Notes: generated from the sequence alone by a model not told the origin. A DNA stretch of 40,677 nt from Candidatus Binataceae bacterium (GCA_015478645.1 JADMIL010000026.1:1-40677); one strand, 5' to 3'. Positions 1 through 9,274 are shown, counted from the stretch's first letter. Numbers and translations: made by a program.

Positions 1-551
1 CGCCGTGGGAGTTCCAGCTCGACATGGCGCGCCAGGTGTGGGACGAATCGCGCCATACGGAGATCTTCCAGGGGCTGCTCGCCTACATGGGCGCCGCGCC
101 GGGCGATTACGTCGAGACCGAAATCCTGTGGAAGTGCACGCAGGCCGAGGATCCGGCGGCGCGCGTCGCGGGCATCAATCGCGGGCTTGAGGGGCTCGCC
201 TGCGACGTCTTCGAGCAGATCATCCGGATTGCGCAGAAAAATGGCGACGAGGTAATCGAGCGGGCGGTCGATTACGTGCTGGCCGACGAGATTACGCACG
301 TGCGGATGGGCTCGAAGTGGCTGCGCAAACTGACCGAGGGCGACCCCGAGCGGCTCAAGCGCGCGCAGGAATTCCAGGACAGTATCGACGAGACCTTTAG
401 CTTCCGTGGCACGCGCCGCGCGATCGAGGACGTGCGCGACGGCAACGAAAATATCATCACGATCGCGCGCGAGGCGCGGATGCTGGCCGGGTTCAGCGAA
501 GAAGAGATTGAGCGGCTGGTGGCGGCGGCGCGCAAAAGTTCGGCCTATTGA
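1..551 (+). CDS. Ferritin-like DUF455 family protein, 5'-truncated
   Basis: The reading frame is open to the left edge of the window (in-frame residues PWEFQLD precede the first Met at 24), so the start lies outside. About 182 residues are visible. Two helix motifs typical of four-helix ferritin-like folds are present: DESRHTE near the start and DEITHVRMG about 80 residues later. Both offer the Glu/His pairs that could bind a di-metal centre. This matches my memory of the DUF455 family of ferritin-like proteins, whose reaction is not settled. The C-terminus is a charged helix ending in KSSAY. It is followed by a gene-poor stretch that leads into the first 104-bp repeat. Family assignment is fairly sure; function is unknown. 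Confidence 0.8.
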   Translation, partial: PWEFQLDMARQVWDESRHTEIFQGLLAYMGAAPGDYVETEILWKCTQAEDPAARVAGINRGLEGLACDVFEQIIRIAQKNGDEVIERAVDYVLADEITHVRMGSKWLRKLTEGDPERLKRAQEFQDSIDETFSFRGTRRAIEDVRDGNENIITIAREARMLAGFSEEEIERLVAAARKSSAY

Positions 552-966
552 TTTCTTCAGCGGGCCTGCGCGAGGCCAATCGCCGTCATGCGGGGCGCGG
601 ACTGCCGCCGCGCTCGACCGGCGACCCGATACCACGCGGGTAGTTCGGTCTGCTAGACTGATTGCCCTGCGGCTTCCGACCAATAATAATCGCGCAACCA
701 AGGTACTCAATCGTGTCCTCGATCCGCAGCGCGCAATCGCGCGTATGCTCTTGCCATGCCGTCTCAAAACGCGGAACTTCACCGCTTCCTCCGCCACCGC
801 ATGAGGCCCTCCGCTGCGCAGTATCTCACGCCGCGATGAGTCACTTTTCAATCGGCGATCCGATCAGTATGCACCGGCCGCTACAACCTTCCAGAACCAA
901 CGCCGGGCTCGAGCTTCGAGTTTGCAAACCGCGTGGTCTTGGTGCGAGCCTGAACCGGAAGTCAAA
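552..966. other. Stretch without a supported gene, holding the left 104-bp repeat
   Basis: No convincing gene is seen here. The stretch contains the first copy of the 104-bp direct repeat (627-730). The left copy also carries the GTG and first codons that start the desaturase in the right copy, but here they run into unrelated sequence. A short frame from ATG 756 to TGA 837 (27 codons) follows. It has no family resemblance that I can see and may be chance or the wreck of an N-terminus. From about 840 on, the base composition drifts toward the AT-richer AIPR gene. Confidence 0.6.
627..730 (+). repeat. 104-bp perfect direct repeat, left copy
   Basis: Bases 627-730 are identical to 3368-3471 with no mismatch (offset 2741). 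Both copies begin CGATACCACGCGGGTAG and end GATCCGCAGC, and the match stops abruptly on each side. The right copy contains the likely ribosome-binding site, GTG start and first six codons of the desaturase. This left copy is therefore probably a duplicate of that gene's upstream region, separated from its gene by the inserted DNA. Confidence 0.95.
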
Positions 967-2668
967 ATGAGAAGCCTGGAAAATGGTCGTGCGCGGCACC
1001 GCAGTTGCACCCGAAACTTTAAAGGCGTGTCTGTACAGAAAATGCTGATCGTTTATCAAAGTAAACTCAGTGAGAGCAAAGCTGCGGCCTTGGCTGGATT
1101 GGCCGACCTCAATAGGGCGCGGGCGTGGCTGGAAGAAGTGATAGTCGATGGAACAGTGGCAACCATCCCCAATGACAATCACTGCTTATTTAATCTCTAC
1201 ACAAAACTTTCGGAAGCACGGAACACTCTTCAACGTGTCGAGTTTAAATTGATATCCTGTTTCAGAAAAAACGATTTGGAAGGATTCGCCAAAATACAGC
1301 GAGTTCGAAAGTGGCCTAGCCAAATCTGAACTGAATGCGTTCATTCGGGGAAAGTTAAGCGGTTCACTGGCGGTAGAGCTTGCCGAGTACAACCTCGCAC
1401 CTACCGTCTGCGTACCTAAGACGTATCCGTTAAAGAGACTTCCGCATTCCCGAATTGATTTGAGGCAGAACGCCCATCTGGACTTGGCGTACATTCCGCT
1501 GCACAGCCTCGTGGAACTTTACCGAGTCAGAGGTAATGTACTATTCGATAAGAACGTGCGGCTTTCGCTGTTAGAAAAAAAGGATGCGAGCGAGCGATTA
1601 GTCCATCCGATTAAAGATACCCTGAAGAAAATCACCTCTGGCAATCTAAGTCCGAACATTTTTCCCTTTTACCACGTTGGTGTAACGATTGCAGCCAGGG
1701 TTCTCACCGCCGAAAACGAAGATATGCTGAATTTGGAAGCTCCTAGTATTATCAATGGCTGTCAGACAATCACCATCGCTTCTGCGTACTTCAAGGAGCT
1801 TGGAAAGGCAAACACGCCAGAGGCAATTGAGCGCTTCAAGCAGATCAAGGTGATTGCCAAAATTGTTGTGGGCACAACCAGCGAAGAGCTCAAGGAGATT
1901 ACCAATGCCAATAATCGCCAGTACCCCATCGAAGATTGGCAGCTGTTTTCAAATGAGCCAATACACATTGAGATCGAACAAACACTGAAGGATGTCGGGG
2001 TGTTCTATGAGCGACAGGAAGGCAAGTTCGACGCTGTGATGAAGAGTGCGGACAACGCGAAGTATTACATCAACACCAACGGTACTTACATTAAAGTTGT
2101 TGATCTCGGCCAGGTAATTGCGTTGGCGCGGAGGGATCTGCGCTCTGCTGCGAAGCCTTCGGAGATTTTCTGGAACAAACAGAATCACGACAAAGTATTC
2201 GACAAAGTCATCCCGAGATGCCCGAGAGATATCGTCTTCTGTTTGAACCTCCAGAAAGCTATCAGACGCGGCTTGAACGTGCACTTGGAACAACCCACGC
2301 TCGCCAACAGTAATGCCCCAAAAATCTTTCAAAAGCCGTTAGTTAGAGCCTACTTATCACGGACCGCTCTGCTATACTTTTACCAGAATCCGAGGAAGGA
2401 ATGGATTCGCAAGGACTTCTCTAAGAAATTATCGAAGAAAGCTAGCCCGACGCTTGTCGAGGAGATGCTGACGTTTTACCTAAAGGTCATAAGCAAAACC
2501 AAAAATTGGTACACGGACGAATCGCAAGGATTGAAGGTTGAGGTCTCTAAGAAGAATATGGACTCGTTCTTCGGCGGGTTAGAGATTGAATTGGGAGTAG
2601 ACGGAACTAAGGGTTCACTTCCATTTTCGGGCACAAGCATTGACTGGACGGAATATGACGAGGATTGA
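967..2668 (+). pseudogene. AIPR-family protein (abortive infection type), frameshifted
   Basis: Two reading frames together encode most of an AIPR protein (Pfam AIPR, named for abortive-infection phage resistance). The first, about 967-1284, carries KMLIVYQSK, matching the family's 'QSK' strand near the N-terminal nuclease-like region, then LNLYTKLSEARNTL. The second continues to 2668 and holds the hallmarks LVELYRVRGNVLFDKNVR, IINGCQT (about 1751-1768) and NNRQ (1910-1921). The two join without loss if one G is removed in the GGAAGG stretch near 1278-1283, giving KNDLEDSPKYSEFE. The break is therefore a one-base insertion, or a sequencing error. The usual N-terminal 60-100 residues are not recognisable, so the 5' end is probably also damaged and ATG 967 is only nominal. 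The gene is visibly AT-richer than its neighbours, which indicates transfer. In bacteria that keep it intact the product is thought to act in phage defence. Confidence 0.75.
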
Positions 2669-2685
2669 TCTCGCGAAACCTCTAG

Positions 2686-3367
2686 TGCTATGTCCCATAA
2701 ATAACCTATTTAATTTATGATGCCATCCTGGTATGATACCGCCCGATGGACAGACCTTAGTACGGGGGGTGAGTGCGGCGGAGAGTGAGCAATTGGGTTC
2801 GATTGCGCGCTCGCGGAGTTTGCCGCATTCGCTGGTGCCGCGCGCCCGGATCATGTTGATGTCGGCTGAAGGCGTATCCAATCAGTCGATTGCGGCGCGT
2901 TGGGGGTCAGCGTTCCGACCATCAGCCAGTGGCGGCGCTGCTGGCGCGAACGCGGGGTGGCTGGCTGCACGGGGAACTGCGTCCGGGGACGGCCGCGCCG
3001 CCATGGCGACGAACAGGTGGCGGCGCTGATGCGCATGGTGCTCCACAGCCGGTCGCCCAACGCCACCCATTGGAGCGTGCGTACAGTGGCGGCGGACACC
3101 GGCATTTCCAAGAGTACGGTGGCGCGCTACTTCGCGCTGTTCGGGCTCCAGCCGCACCGCAGCAAGAGCTTCAAACTTCCCACCGACCCGTCTTCGTCGA
3201 GAAGGTGCACGACGTGGTGGGGCTCTATCTCAACCCACCGGACAAGGCCCTGGTGCTGTGCGTGGACGAAAAGTCGTAAATCCAGGCGCTGGAGCGCACT
3301 CAACCGGTGCTGCCGCTGGGTCTCGGCTAACCTTGATAGGGATAACCCACGACTATTTTCGACACGG
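2686..3367 (+). pseudogene. IS630-family transposase remnant
   Basis: The 5' half of an IS630-type transposase is spread over three frames. Frame A (from about 2733) reads SIARSRSLPHSLVPRARIML and the start of the HTH, ending at ARWG near 2904. A lost G then shifts to [18 protein letters not shown] (HTH recognition and linker) and [20 protein letters not shown] (winged HTH). A second one-base loss near 3190 shifts to [20 protein letters not shown], reaching the first catalytic Asp in CVDEKS. A TAA at 3277 then replaces the usual Gln, although the text IQALERTQPVLPLGLG continues after it. THDYFRHG follows in the third frame and stops exactly where the 104-bp repeat begins. The rest of the DDE domain is absent. 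CTAG at 2682-2685 could be the insertion target of the left end. The element cannot move by itself. Confidence 0.85.
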
Positions 3368-3471
3368 CGATACCACGCGGGTAGTTCGGTCTGCTAGACT
3401 GATTGCCCTGCGGCTTCCGACCAATAATAATCGCGCAACCAAGGTACTCAATCGTGTCCTCGATCCGCAGC
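3368..3471 (+). repeat. 104-bp perfect direct repeat, right copy
   Basis: Identical to 627-730. It is fused on its left to the truncated IS630 transposase (after RHG) and on its right to the body of the fatty acid desaturase. It contains AAGG at 3441-3444, nine bases before GTG 3454, and the first six codons (V S S I R S) of the desaturase frame. A promoter for the desaturase may also lie in it, but I see no clear -35/-10 pair. Confidence 0.95.
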
Positions 3472-4575
3472 ATTAAGGAACAGAAGCGGGAGATGATCCT
3501 GCGCCATGCCCAGGCCGACGACGGCAGGGCCCTGGCGCAAGTCCTGACGGCGCTCAGCGGGCTGGCGATCCTGTGGTGGATGGCGGTGCGGAGTGTCGAC
3601 GTTTCGCGCTGGCTCACCGCACTGGCGATTTTCCTGATCAGCCTGTTCGCCTTGCGCATTTTTGTGCTGATGCACGAATGCGGCCATGGCAGCCTGTTTC
3701 GCACGCAGTCGCTCAATCGCGCGTTCGGCTTTGTGCTCGGCGTGATCTCCGGGATGCCACAGTACGTATGGTCGAAGCATCATAATTTCCATCACGCCAA
3801 CAACGGCAATTGGGACAAATACCGCGGACTGTACACCACGCTTGCGGTGGACGAGTACGCGGCGCTGAGCGAGACGCAGCAGCTGGGGTACCGGCTCAAA
3901 TGCAGTATCGCGGCCGCACCGATCGCCGGCCTGATCTATGTGATCTTCAACCCGCGCTTTAACTGGCTCAAGGGCAGTATCGGACTGGCGAAGCATATCG
4001 TTAGGGGAAAAATCGCGAACCCCGGCCAATCGAATCATGCGCTCGTCGCGAGCTACGAGTCGCGCTATTGGCAATCGCCCAAAGAGTACTGGCATATGAC
4101 GTGGAACAACCTCGCCCTGCTCAGCATCTGGGCGATGATGTGCTGGGCGTGCGGTCCGGCGCGATTCTTCACGATCTATATAATCAGCACCTCGATGGCC
4201 GGTGCGGCGGGGATTATCCTGTTCACTGTGCAGCATAATTTCGCGCATTCGTATGCGAGCGATACCCGCCATTGGGATTACGATCTGGGTGCGATCGAGG
4301 GCTCGAGTTTTCTGATCTTGCCGCGCTGGCTGAACTGGTTCACCGCCAATATCGCGTATCATCACGTGCATCACCTGTCGGCCAAAATTCCCAACTATTG
4401 CCTGGTCAAGTGCCACAACGAATATGAGCATCTGTTCCCGGCGGTCACCCGCGTGAGGTTGTCGGAGATTCCCGCGGCCTTGAAGTACATCCTGTGGGAC
4501 AAGCGCACCCAGCGGATCATTTCGGTCGCGGACTATCGGCAGCAGATGGACCCGGCGAGCGCGATGGCGAATTGA
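3454..4575 (+). CDS. Membrane fatty acid desaturase
   Basis: Integral-membrane di-iron desaturase (FA_desaturase family, about 373 residues), which puts a double bond into an acyl chain of membrane lipid or acyl carrier. All three histidine boxes are present: HECGH (about 74-78), HHNFHH (about 109-114) and HHVHH (about 303-307). Paired hydrophobic stretches lie around residues 30-75 and again mid-protein. The GTG at 3454 is preferred as start because AAGG lies nine bases upstream. The in-frame CTG/ATG alternatives are worse: ATG 3493 has GGAG directly against it, and the frame upstream to 3403 is only repeat sequence. The start region sits within the 104-bp direct repeat. A head-group or sphingolipid hydroxylase-type role is possible, as the substrate cannot be read from sequence. 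Confidence 0.85.
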   Translation: MSSIRSIKEQKREMILRHAQADDGRALAQVLTALSGLAILWWMAVRSVDVSRWLTALAIFLISLFALRIFVLMHECGHGSLFRTQSLNRAFGFVLGVISGMPQYVWSKHHNFHHANNGNWDKYRGLYTTLAVDEYAALSETQQLGYRLKCSIAAAPIAGLIYVIFNPRFNWLKGSIGLAKHIVRGKIANPGQSNHALVASYESRYWQSPKEYWHMTWNNLALLSIWAMMCWACGPARFFTIYIISTSMAGAAGIILFTVQHNFAHSYASDTRHWDYDLGAIEGSSFLILPRWLNWFTANIAYHHVHHLSAKIPNYCLVKCHNEYEHLFPAVTRVRLSEIPAALKYILWDKRTQRIISVADYRQQMDPASAMAN

Positions 4576-4794
4576 GGGTGGCGACAATCAAATTGCGTGC
4601 CCTCGGTCATTCGGTAAGATTAAAGCAGGTCTAATATCTGGCGCTCGATGAGTGATGAACTTCTAATTCCCGTCTGGTCAACCCGGGATCGCGATGGTAG
4701 CATCGGAGAGCTTGCCTCTGCGAAACGTCGGCATCTCAAGGGCCATTTCGGCAGACACTGAGCGCATTAGAGCTAAACTTTTGGAGCGTTTCGC
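4576..4794. other. Intergenic region upstream of pckG
   Basis: 219 bp between the desaturase and the PEPCK gene, moderately AT-rich compared with the coding DNA. It presumably holds the PEPCK promoter. The only clear signal is a Shine-Dalgarno GGAG at 4783-4786, eight bases before GTG 4795. No strong terminator hairpin with a T-run was seen. Confidence 0.4.
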
Positions 4795-6597
4795 GTGACC
4801 AGTTATCCCGCCGCTGACTCGATCACTCAAAGCCGCGCACTCAAGGACTGGGTTGACGAATGCGCCCGGCTGACCAATCCCGACCGCATCGTTTGGTGCA
4901 ACGGATCCGAAGATGAGCGGCGGCGCCTGACCGCCGAGGCGATCGAAGCCGGCGTGCTGATCCCGCTCAATCAGGAAAAACGTCCGGGCTGCTATCTCCA
5001 TCGGTCGAATCCCAACGACGTCGCGCGCACCGAGGAGGTCACCTTCATCTGCTCGCCGACGCGCGCGCAGGCCGGACCGACCAACAACTGGATGGCGCCG
5101 GGCGAGGCCTATCAAAAGCTCGGCGCGCTGCTCAAGGGCTCGATGAAGGGCCGCACCATGTACGTGATTCCGTACGTGATGGGTCCGCTGGGTTCGCGCT
5201 TCGCCAAGGTCGGCGTCGAGATCAGCGACAGTATCTATGTCGCGCTCAGCATGCGGATCATGACGCGGATGGGCGCGGCGGCGCTCGAGATGCTCGGCGC
5301 GTCGGACGATTTCAACCGCGGCCTGCATTGCACGCTCGGACTCGATCCGCAAAAGCGCTTCATCTGTCATTTCCCGCAGGACAATACGATTTGGTCGGTC
5401 GGCAGCGGCTACGGCGGCAACGCGCTGCTCAGCAAGAAATGCTTCGCGCTCCGGATCGCGAGTTGGCTCGGCCGCCAGGAGGGCTGGCTCGCCGAGCATA
5501 TGCTCATCCTGGGCTTGCAGAATCCGGCGGGCGAGACGCGCTATATCGCGGCGGCATTTCCCAGCGCGTGCGGCAAGACCAATCTGGCGATGCTGATGCC
5601 GCCGGCGGCGCTCAAAGGCTGGAAGGTTTTCACGGTCGGCGACGATATCGCATGGATCCGCGTCGGACCCGACGGCGGGCTGTGGGCGACCAATCCGGAG
5701 TTCGGCTACTTCGGCGTGGCGCCCGGCACCAGCATGAAGTCCAATCCGAACGCGATGCGATCGGTCGAGCGCGACGCGCTCTTCACCAACGTCGCGATGA
5801 CCGCCGACGGCGATATCTGGTGGGAAGGGATGGACGTGCCGGCGCCGGCCGGGCTGATCGATTGGCGCGGGCGGCCGTGGAGCGCGGCGTCGGGCGAGAA
5901 GGCGGCGCATCCGAACAGCCGCTTCACCACACCAATGGCGAATAATCCGGTGCTCTCGCCGCACGCGGAGGATCCGCAGGGCGTGCCGATTTCAGCGATT
6001 ATATTCGGCGGGCGGCGCGCCACCACGATGCCACTGGTGCTCGAATCGCGCGACTGGACGCATGGCGTTTACATGGGCGCGACGATGGGCTCCGAGACCA
6101 CCGCGGCGGCCGCCGGACAGGTCGGCGTGGTGCGGCGCGACCCGATGGCGATGCTGCCGTTTTGTGGCTACAACGTTGGCGACTACTTGGGCCATTGGCT
6201 GGAAATGCGCAAGCACATCGCCAAGCCGCCGCGCATCTTCATGGTCAACTGGTTCCGCAAGGATGCGGCCGGCCAGTTCATGTGGCCGGGCTATGGCGAG
6301 AACCTGCGCGTGCTGAAGTGGATGATCGATCGGATCCACGGCGACGCGGGCGCGCGCGACACGCCGGTCGGACGGGTGCCCAACGCCGCCGATCTCGACC
6401 TGACGGGCCTCGCCATGTCGGCGGCGCAGGTCGACCAGGCGCTCGCGATCGATGCGGGCGAATGGAAAAACGAAATGGCTTCGGCGGGCGAATTTTTCGC
6501 CCGGATTGGCGACACGCTGCCGGCCGCGCTCAAGGCCACGCATGGCGAGATCGCGGCGGCGCTGGGCGTCGATGCGACGCATCGCCAGGCCGGCTGA
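4795..6597 (+). CDS. pckG: Phosphoenolpyruvate carboxykinase (GTP)
   Basis: Converts oxaloacetate and GTP to phosphoenolpyruvate, CO2 and GDP, the first committed step of gluconeogenesis, in the cytoplasm. The protein has 600 residues, normal for the GTP-dependent family and longer than ATP-type enzymes. Diagnostic motifs are FPSACGKTNLAML (P-loop with the reactive hyper-reactive-type Cys, about 255-267), GDDIAW (about 282-287), GYGGNALLSKK (metal/substrate binding, about 205-215) and, later, MGATMGSETTAAA and FRKDAAGQFMWPGYGENLRVL (split by one residue in some relatives). Start GTG 4795 has GGAG eight bases upstream. The M20 peptidase follows 20 bp downstream and may be co-transcribed. Confidence 0.97.
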   Translation: MTSYPAADSITQSRALKDWVDECARLTNPDRIVWCNGSEDERRRLTAEAIEAGVLIPLNQEKRPGCYLHRSNPNDVARTEEVTFICSPTRAQAGPTNNWMAPGEAYQKLGALLKGSMKGRTMYVIPYVMGPLGSRFAKVGVEISDSIYVALSMRIMTRMGAAALEMLGASDDFNRGLHCTLGLDPQKRFICHFPQDNTIWSVGSGYGGNALLSKKCFALRIASWLGRQEGWLAEHMLILGLQNPAGETRYIAAAFPSACGKTNLAMLMPPAALKGWKVFTVGDDIAWIRVGPDGGLWATNPEFGYFGVAPGTSMKSNPNAMRSVERDALFTNVAMTADGDIWWEGMDVPAPAGLIDWRGRPWSAASGEKAAHPNSRFTTPMANNPVLSPHAEDPQGVPISAIIFGGRRATTMPLVLESRDWTHGVYMGATMGSETTAAAAGQVGVVRRDPMAMLPFCGYNVGDYLGHWLEMRKHIAKPPRIFMVNWFRKDAAGQFMWPGYGENLRVLKWMIDRIHGDAGARDTPVGRVPNAADLDLTGLAMSAAQVDQALAIDAGEWKNEMASAGEFFARIGDTLPAALKATHGEIAAALGVDATHRQAG

Positions 6598-6617
6598 CGC
6601 CGCCCGCGGACGGCGCG

Positions 6618-7769
6618 ATGACGGCGGTTAATCGCGATCGGCTGACGCGGCTTTTTCTCGAACTGGTCCGGATCGATTCGCTCTCGCGCCGCGAACGCGA
6701 CGTCGCATTGCGCATTCAGGCCGAGGTCGAAAGCGCCGGCGCGATTTGCCGCTACGACAGCGCCGGCGAAAAGGTCCGCGGCAACACCGGCAATCTGATC
6801 GCGCGCATCCCCGCCACCGCACCCGGTATCGCCCCCTTTCTGCTCTGTGCGCACATGGACACGGTCACGCCGGGCGAGGGCGTCAAGCCCATCGTCGACG
6901 GCGCGGTGATTCGCACCGACGGCACCACCGTGCTCGGCGGCGACGACAAGTCGGGCTGCGCGGTGATCTGCGAAGTGCTCCATCAACTGCACGACGGCAA
7001 AATGCCGCACGGGCCGATCGACGCCGTCTTCACCATCTGCGAGGAGATTGGCCTGCAGGGCGCGCGCAATCTCGACCTCACGATGATCGAGGCCAAGAGC
7101 GGCCTGGTCTTCGACAGCGACTCGCCCGGCTACCTGTTCGTCAGCGGACCGAGCGCGGTCGGGATGCGCTTTACGGTGCGCGGACTCGAGGCGCACGCCG
7201 GGATGGCGCCAGAGCGCGGGATGTCGGCGATCAAGATTGCGGCGGAGGCGATCGCGGCGATGCGCCTGGGACGGATCGACGACGAAACCACCGCGAATCT
7301 CGGCGTGATCCAGGGCGGACGCGCGGCCAATATCGTGCCCAACGAAGTGGTCGTGCGCGGCGAGGCGCGATCGCGCTGCGAGGCCAAGCTCACCGCACAG
7401 GTCGATCACATGGTCGCGTGTTTTGCCGATGCGGTGGCGCGCGCGCAGGTCACCGTCGACGGCGTGCATTTCGCGGCGACGCTCGAGCATTCGGCGCATC
7501 GCAGCTATGGCGGCATGAACGTGCCCCAGGATGCGCCGCTGGTGCGCCAGGTGATCGAGGCGGCGCGGCGCAGCGGTCGCACGATCGCGCCGGCCGGCAC
7601 CGGCGGCGGATGCGACGCCAACATCCTCAATCAGCGCGGGCTGGTGGTCGCCAACCTCGGCACCGGGATGCGCGATATCCATACCGTGCGCGAATGGCTC
7701 GACGTCAACGACATGGTGGCGAGCGCCGAAGTCACCCTCGAACTGATCAAGCTGCATGCCGGCGGCTAA
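6618..7769 (+). CDS. M20 family metallopeptidase, PepT-like
   Basis: 383-residue zinc peptidase of the M20 family, closest in style to tripeptidase T (PepT/PepT2), which removes N-terminal residues from short peptides in the cytoplasm. The metal ligands can be read in order: H79 and D81 in CAHMDTV, the bridging Asp in GGDDKSG (109-110), catalytic E142 with E143 in CEEIGLQGA, D168 in VFDSDSP and a C-terminal His in DIHTVREW. The dimerisation (lid) domain lies between about 180 and 290, with the usual RGLEAHAGMAPERG. ATG 6618 is chosen because the family N-terminus (LTRLFLELVRIDSLS) starts directly after it. Upstream sequence in this frame is the antiphase shadow of pckG. The exact peptide preference is unknown. 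Confidence 0.88.
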   Translation: MTAVNRDRLTRLFLELVRIDSLSRRERDVALRIQAEVESAGAICRYDSAGEKVRGNTGNLIARIPATAPGIAPFLLCAHMDTVTPGEGVKPIVDGAVIRTDGTTVLGGDDKSGCAVICEVLHQLHDGKMPHGPIDAVFTICEEIGLQGARNLDLTMIEAKSGLVFDSDSPGYLFVSGPSAVGMRFTVRGLEAHAGMAPERGMSAIKIAAEAIAAMRLGRIDDETTANLGVIQGGRAANIVPNEVVVRGEARSRCEAKLTAQVDHMVACFADAVARAQVTVDGVHFAATLEHSAHRSYGGMNVPQDAPLVRQVIEAARRSGRTIAPAGTGGGCDANILNQRGLVVANLGTGMRDIHTVREWLDVNDMVASAEVTLELIKLHAGG

Positions 7770-7840
7770 CGCTTCGCGCACGGCCGCGGCGAGCGCAAAG
7801 CGCTTCGCGATTGGAGCGGGGCGGAGCTATAGTCCCGGCC

Positions 7841-9100
7841 ATGTCTGGGCGCGAATTGGATCACGTCGGCGCCGCGATGGCCAATTCGTCCGGGGCGCGC
7901 GGGGCTTCCGGCTCCGCGGCGGCGCGCTGGGAGCGCGATTCGCCGCATGCGTGGCGCATGGTCGCGGCGGGATTTCTCGCGACCTTCACGCTGTTCGGCG
8001 TGGCCTACAGCTTCGGCGCGTTCTTCAAGCCGATGGCGGTCGAATTCGGCGCGAGCAGCTCGGCCATGTCGGCGATCTTCTCGATCACCGCGTTCATCTA
8101 TTTCCTGCTCGGTCCGCTGACCGGCCATCTGGCCGACCGCTTCGGTCCGCGCCCGGTAGCCGCGTTCGGCGCGATCGCGGTCGGCGCGGGGCTGGTTCTC
8201 ACAGCCCGGATCGATCGCCTGCCGATTGCCTACCTGACCTATGGCCTGGGCGTGGGGATCGGCGTGGCGTGCTGCTACGTGCCGCTGGTCGCCGCGGTCA
8301 GCGGATGGTTCCTCAAGCGGCGCAGCACGGCGCTGGGCGTGGCGGTGTCGGGGATCGGGGCGGGCACGCTGACCATCGCGCCGCTGGCCGCCGCACTGAT
8401 CAAACATTGGGGATGGCGCGAGGCTTACGTCTTCATGGGGCTGGGCGCGGCGGCGAGCCTGATGGTCTGCGCGTACCTCGCGGAGCCGCCGCCGATCGAG
8501 CTTGACACGCCGAAGGTCTCGATTGCGCGCGTGCTGCGCACTCCCGATTTCAAGCTGCTCTATATCGCGTGCCTGCTATTCACGGTGGCCACAGCGATTC
8601 CGTTTATCTTTCTGCCGCCGTTCGCGCAGAGCATCGGGATCAAACCGATCGCGGCGGCGACGCTGGTCGGCCTGATCGGCCTGGCCAGCACGGCGGGGCG
8701 CCTGGGGCTCGGCACGCTCGCCGACCGCTTCGGCATGATGCGCGTGTACCAGGGCTGTATCCTGGCACTTGGCCTGTCGTTCGGGCTGTGGCTGGTGGCG
8801 GAATCGTACGCGATGCTGACGCTGTTCGCGCTGGCGATGGGACTCAGCTACGGCGGCGCGGTCGCACTGACGCCAGCGGTGGTGGCGCGGATGTTCGGCA
8901 CCAACGGGCTTGGCGTGAACCTGGGCACGCTCTACACCGGCAGCGCATTCGGCACGCTGATGGGACCGCCGCTATGCGGCATGATCATCGATCGCACGGG
9001 GGGCTACCGGCTGGCGGTGGCCTTCACGATGGCGTGCACGATCGTGGCGTTCGTTGTGCTGTTACCGCTGAGCCATCTCGACGAGCCGATTGAAGATTGA
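7841..9100 (+). CDS. MFS transporter, monocarboxylate/oxalate-formate type
   Basis: 419-residue major facilitator with about twelve membrane spans beginning near residue 38 (MVAAGFLATFTLFGVAYSFG). The MFS loop signature appears twice, as GHLADRFGPRPV after TM2 and GTLADRFGMMRV in the second half, as expected for the duplicated fold. The layout (FGAFFKPMAVEFG in TM1, CYVPLVAAVSGWFLKRR in TM4-5) resembles the oxalate/formate antiporter and monocarboxylate transporter group, so the substrate may be a small organic acid. That fits, but is not proven by, the neighbouring PEPCK. Start ATG 7841 has GGAG some 14 bases upstream; ATG 7877 is an alternative. The gene ends facing ftsZ. Confidence 0.82.
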   Translation: MSGRELDHVGAAMANSSGARGASGSAAARWERDSPHAWRMVAAGFLATFTLFGVAYSFGAFFKPMAVEFGASSSAMSAIFSITAFIYFLLGPLTGHLADRFGPRPVAAFGAIAVGAGLVLTARIDRLPIAYLTYGLGVGIGVACCYVPLVAAVSGWFLKRRSTALGVAVSGIGAGTLTIAPLAAALIKHWGWREAYVFMGLGAAASLMVCAYLAEPPPIELDTPKVSIARVLRTPDFKLLYIACLLFTVATAIPFIFLPPFAQSIGIKPIAAATLVGLIGLASTAGRLGLGTLADRFGMMRVYQGCILALGLSFGLWLVAESYAMLTLFALAMGLSYGGAVALTPAVVARMFGTNGLGVNLGTLYTGSAFGTLMGPPLCGMIIDRTGGYRLAVAFTMACTIVAFVVLLPLSHLDEPIED

Positions 9101-9274
9101 CGCGCGCACCGGCGCACGCCGCGGCAAGCGACGATGGGCAACGTCGCCGAGACCCCGCGGCGCGCGACTCCAGCCACGGACGCACCGTCATCGCGTCCGC
9201 ATGGTGGTTTCTGGAGCCAACGCGCGGGGCCTGCGCCCCGCCCCGTTATCGCCACTCTTCGTGCGCGGCGCGAA

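Noticed and set aside
756..839. Short frame of 27 codons from ATG 756
   Set aside because: It is too short, ends at TGA, and has no homology that I can see; it may be the wreck of an N-terminus but that is not supported.
4678..5964. Minus-strand 428-residue frame opposite pckG
   Set aside because: It is the antisense of the PEPCK gene; its Arg-rich composition and lack of motifs mark it as a shadow.
9224..9241. Seven-bp GC hairpin (GCGGGGC, CTGC loop, GCCCCGC) between the MFS gene and ftsZ as terminator
   Set aside because: It is perfect but has no T-run on either strand, and such hairpins are common by chance in DNA this GC-rich.
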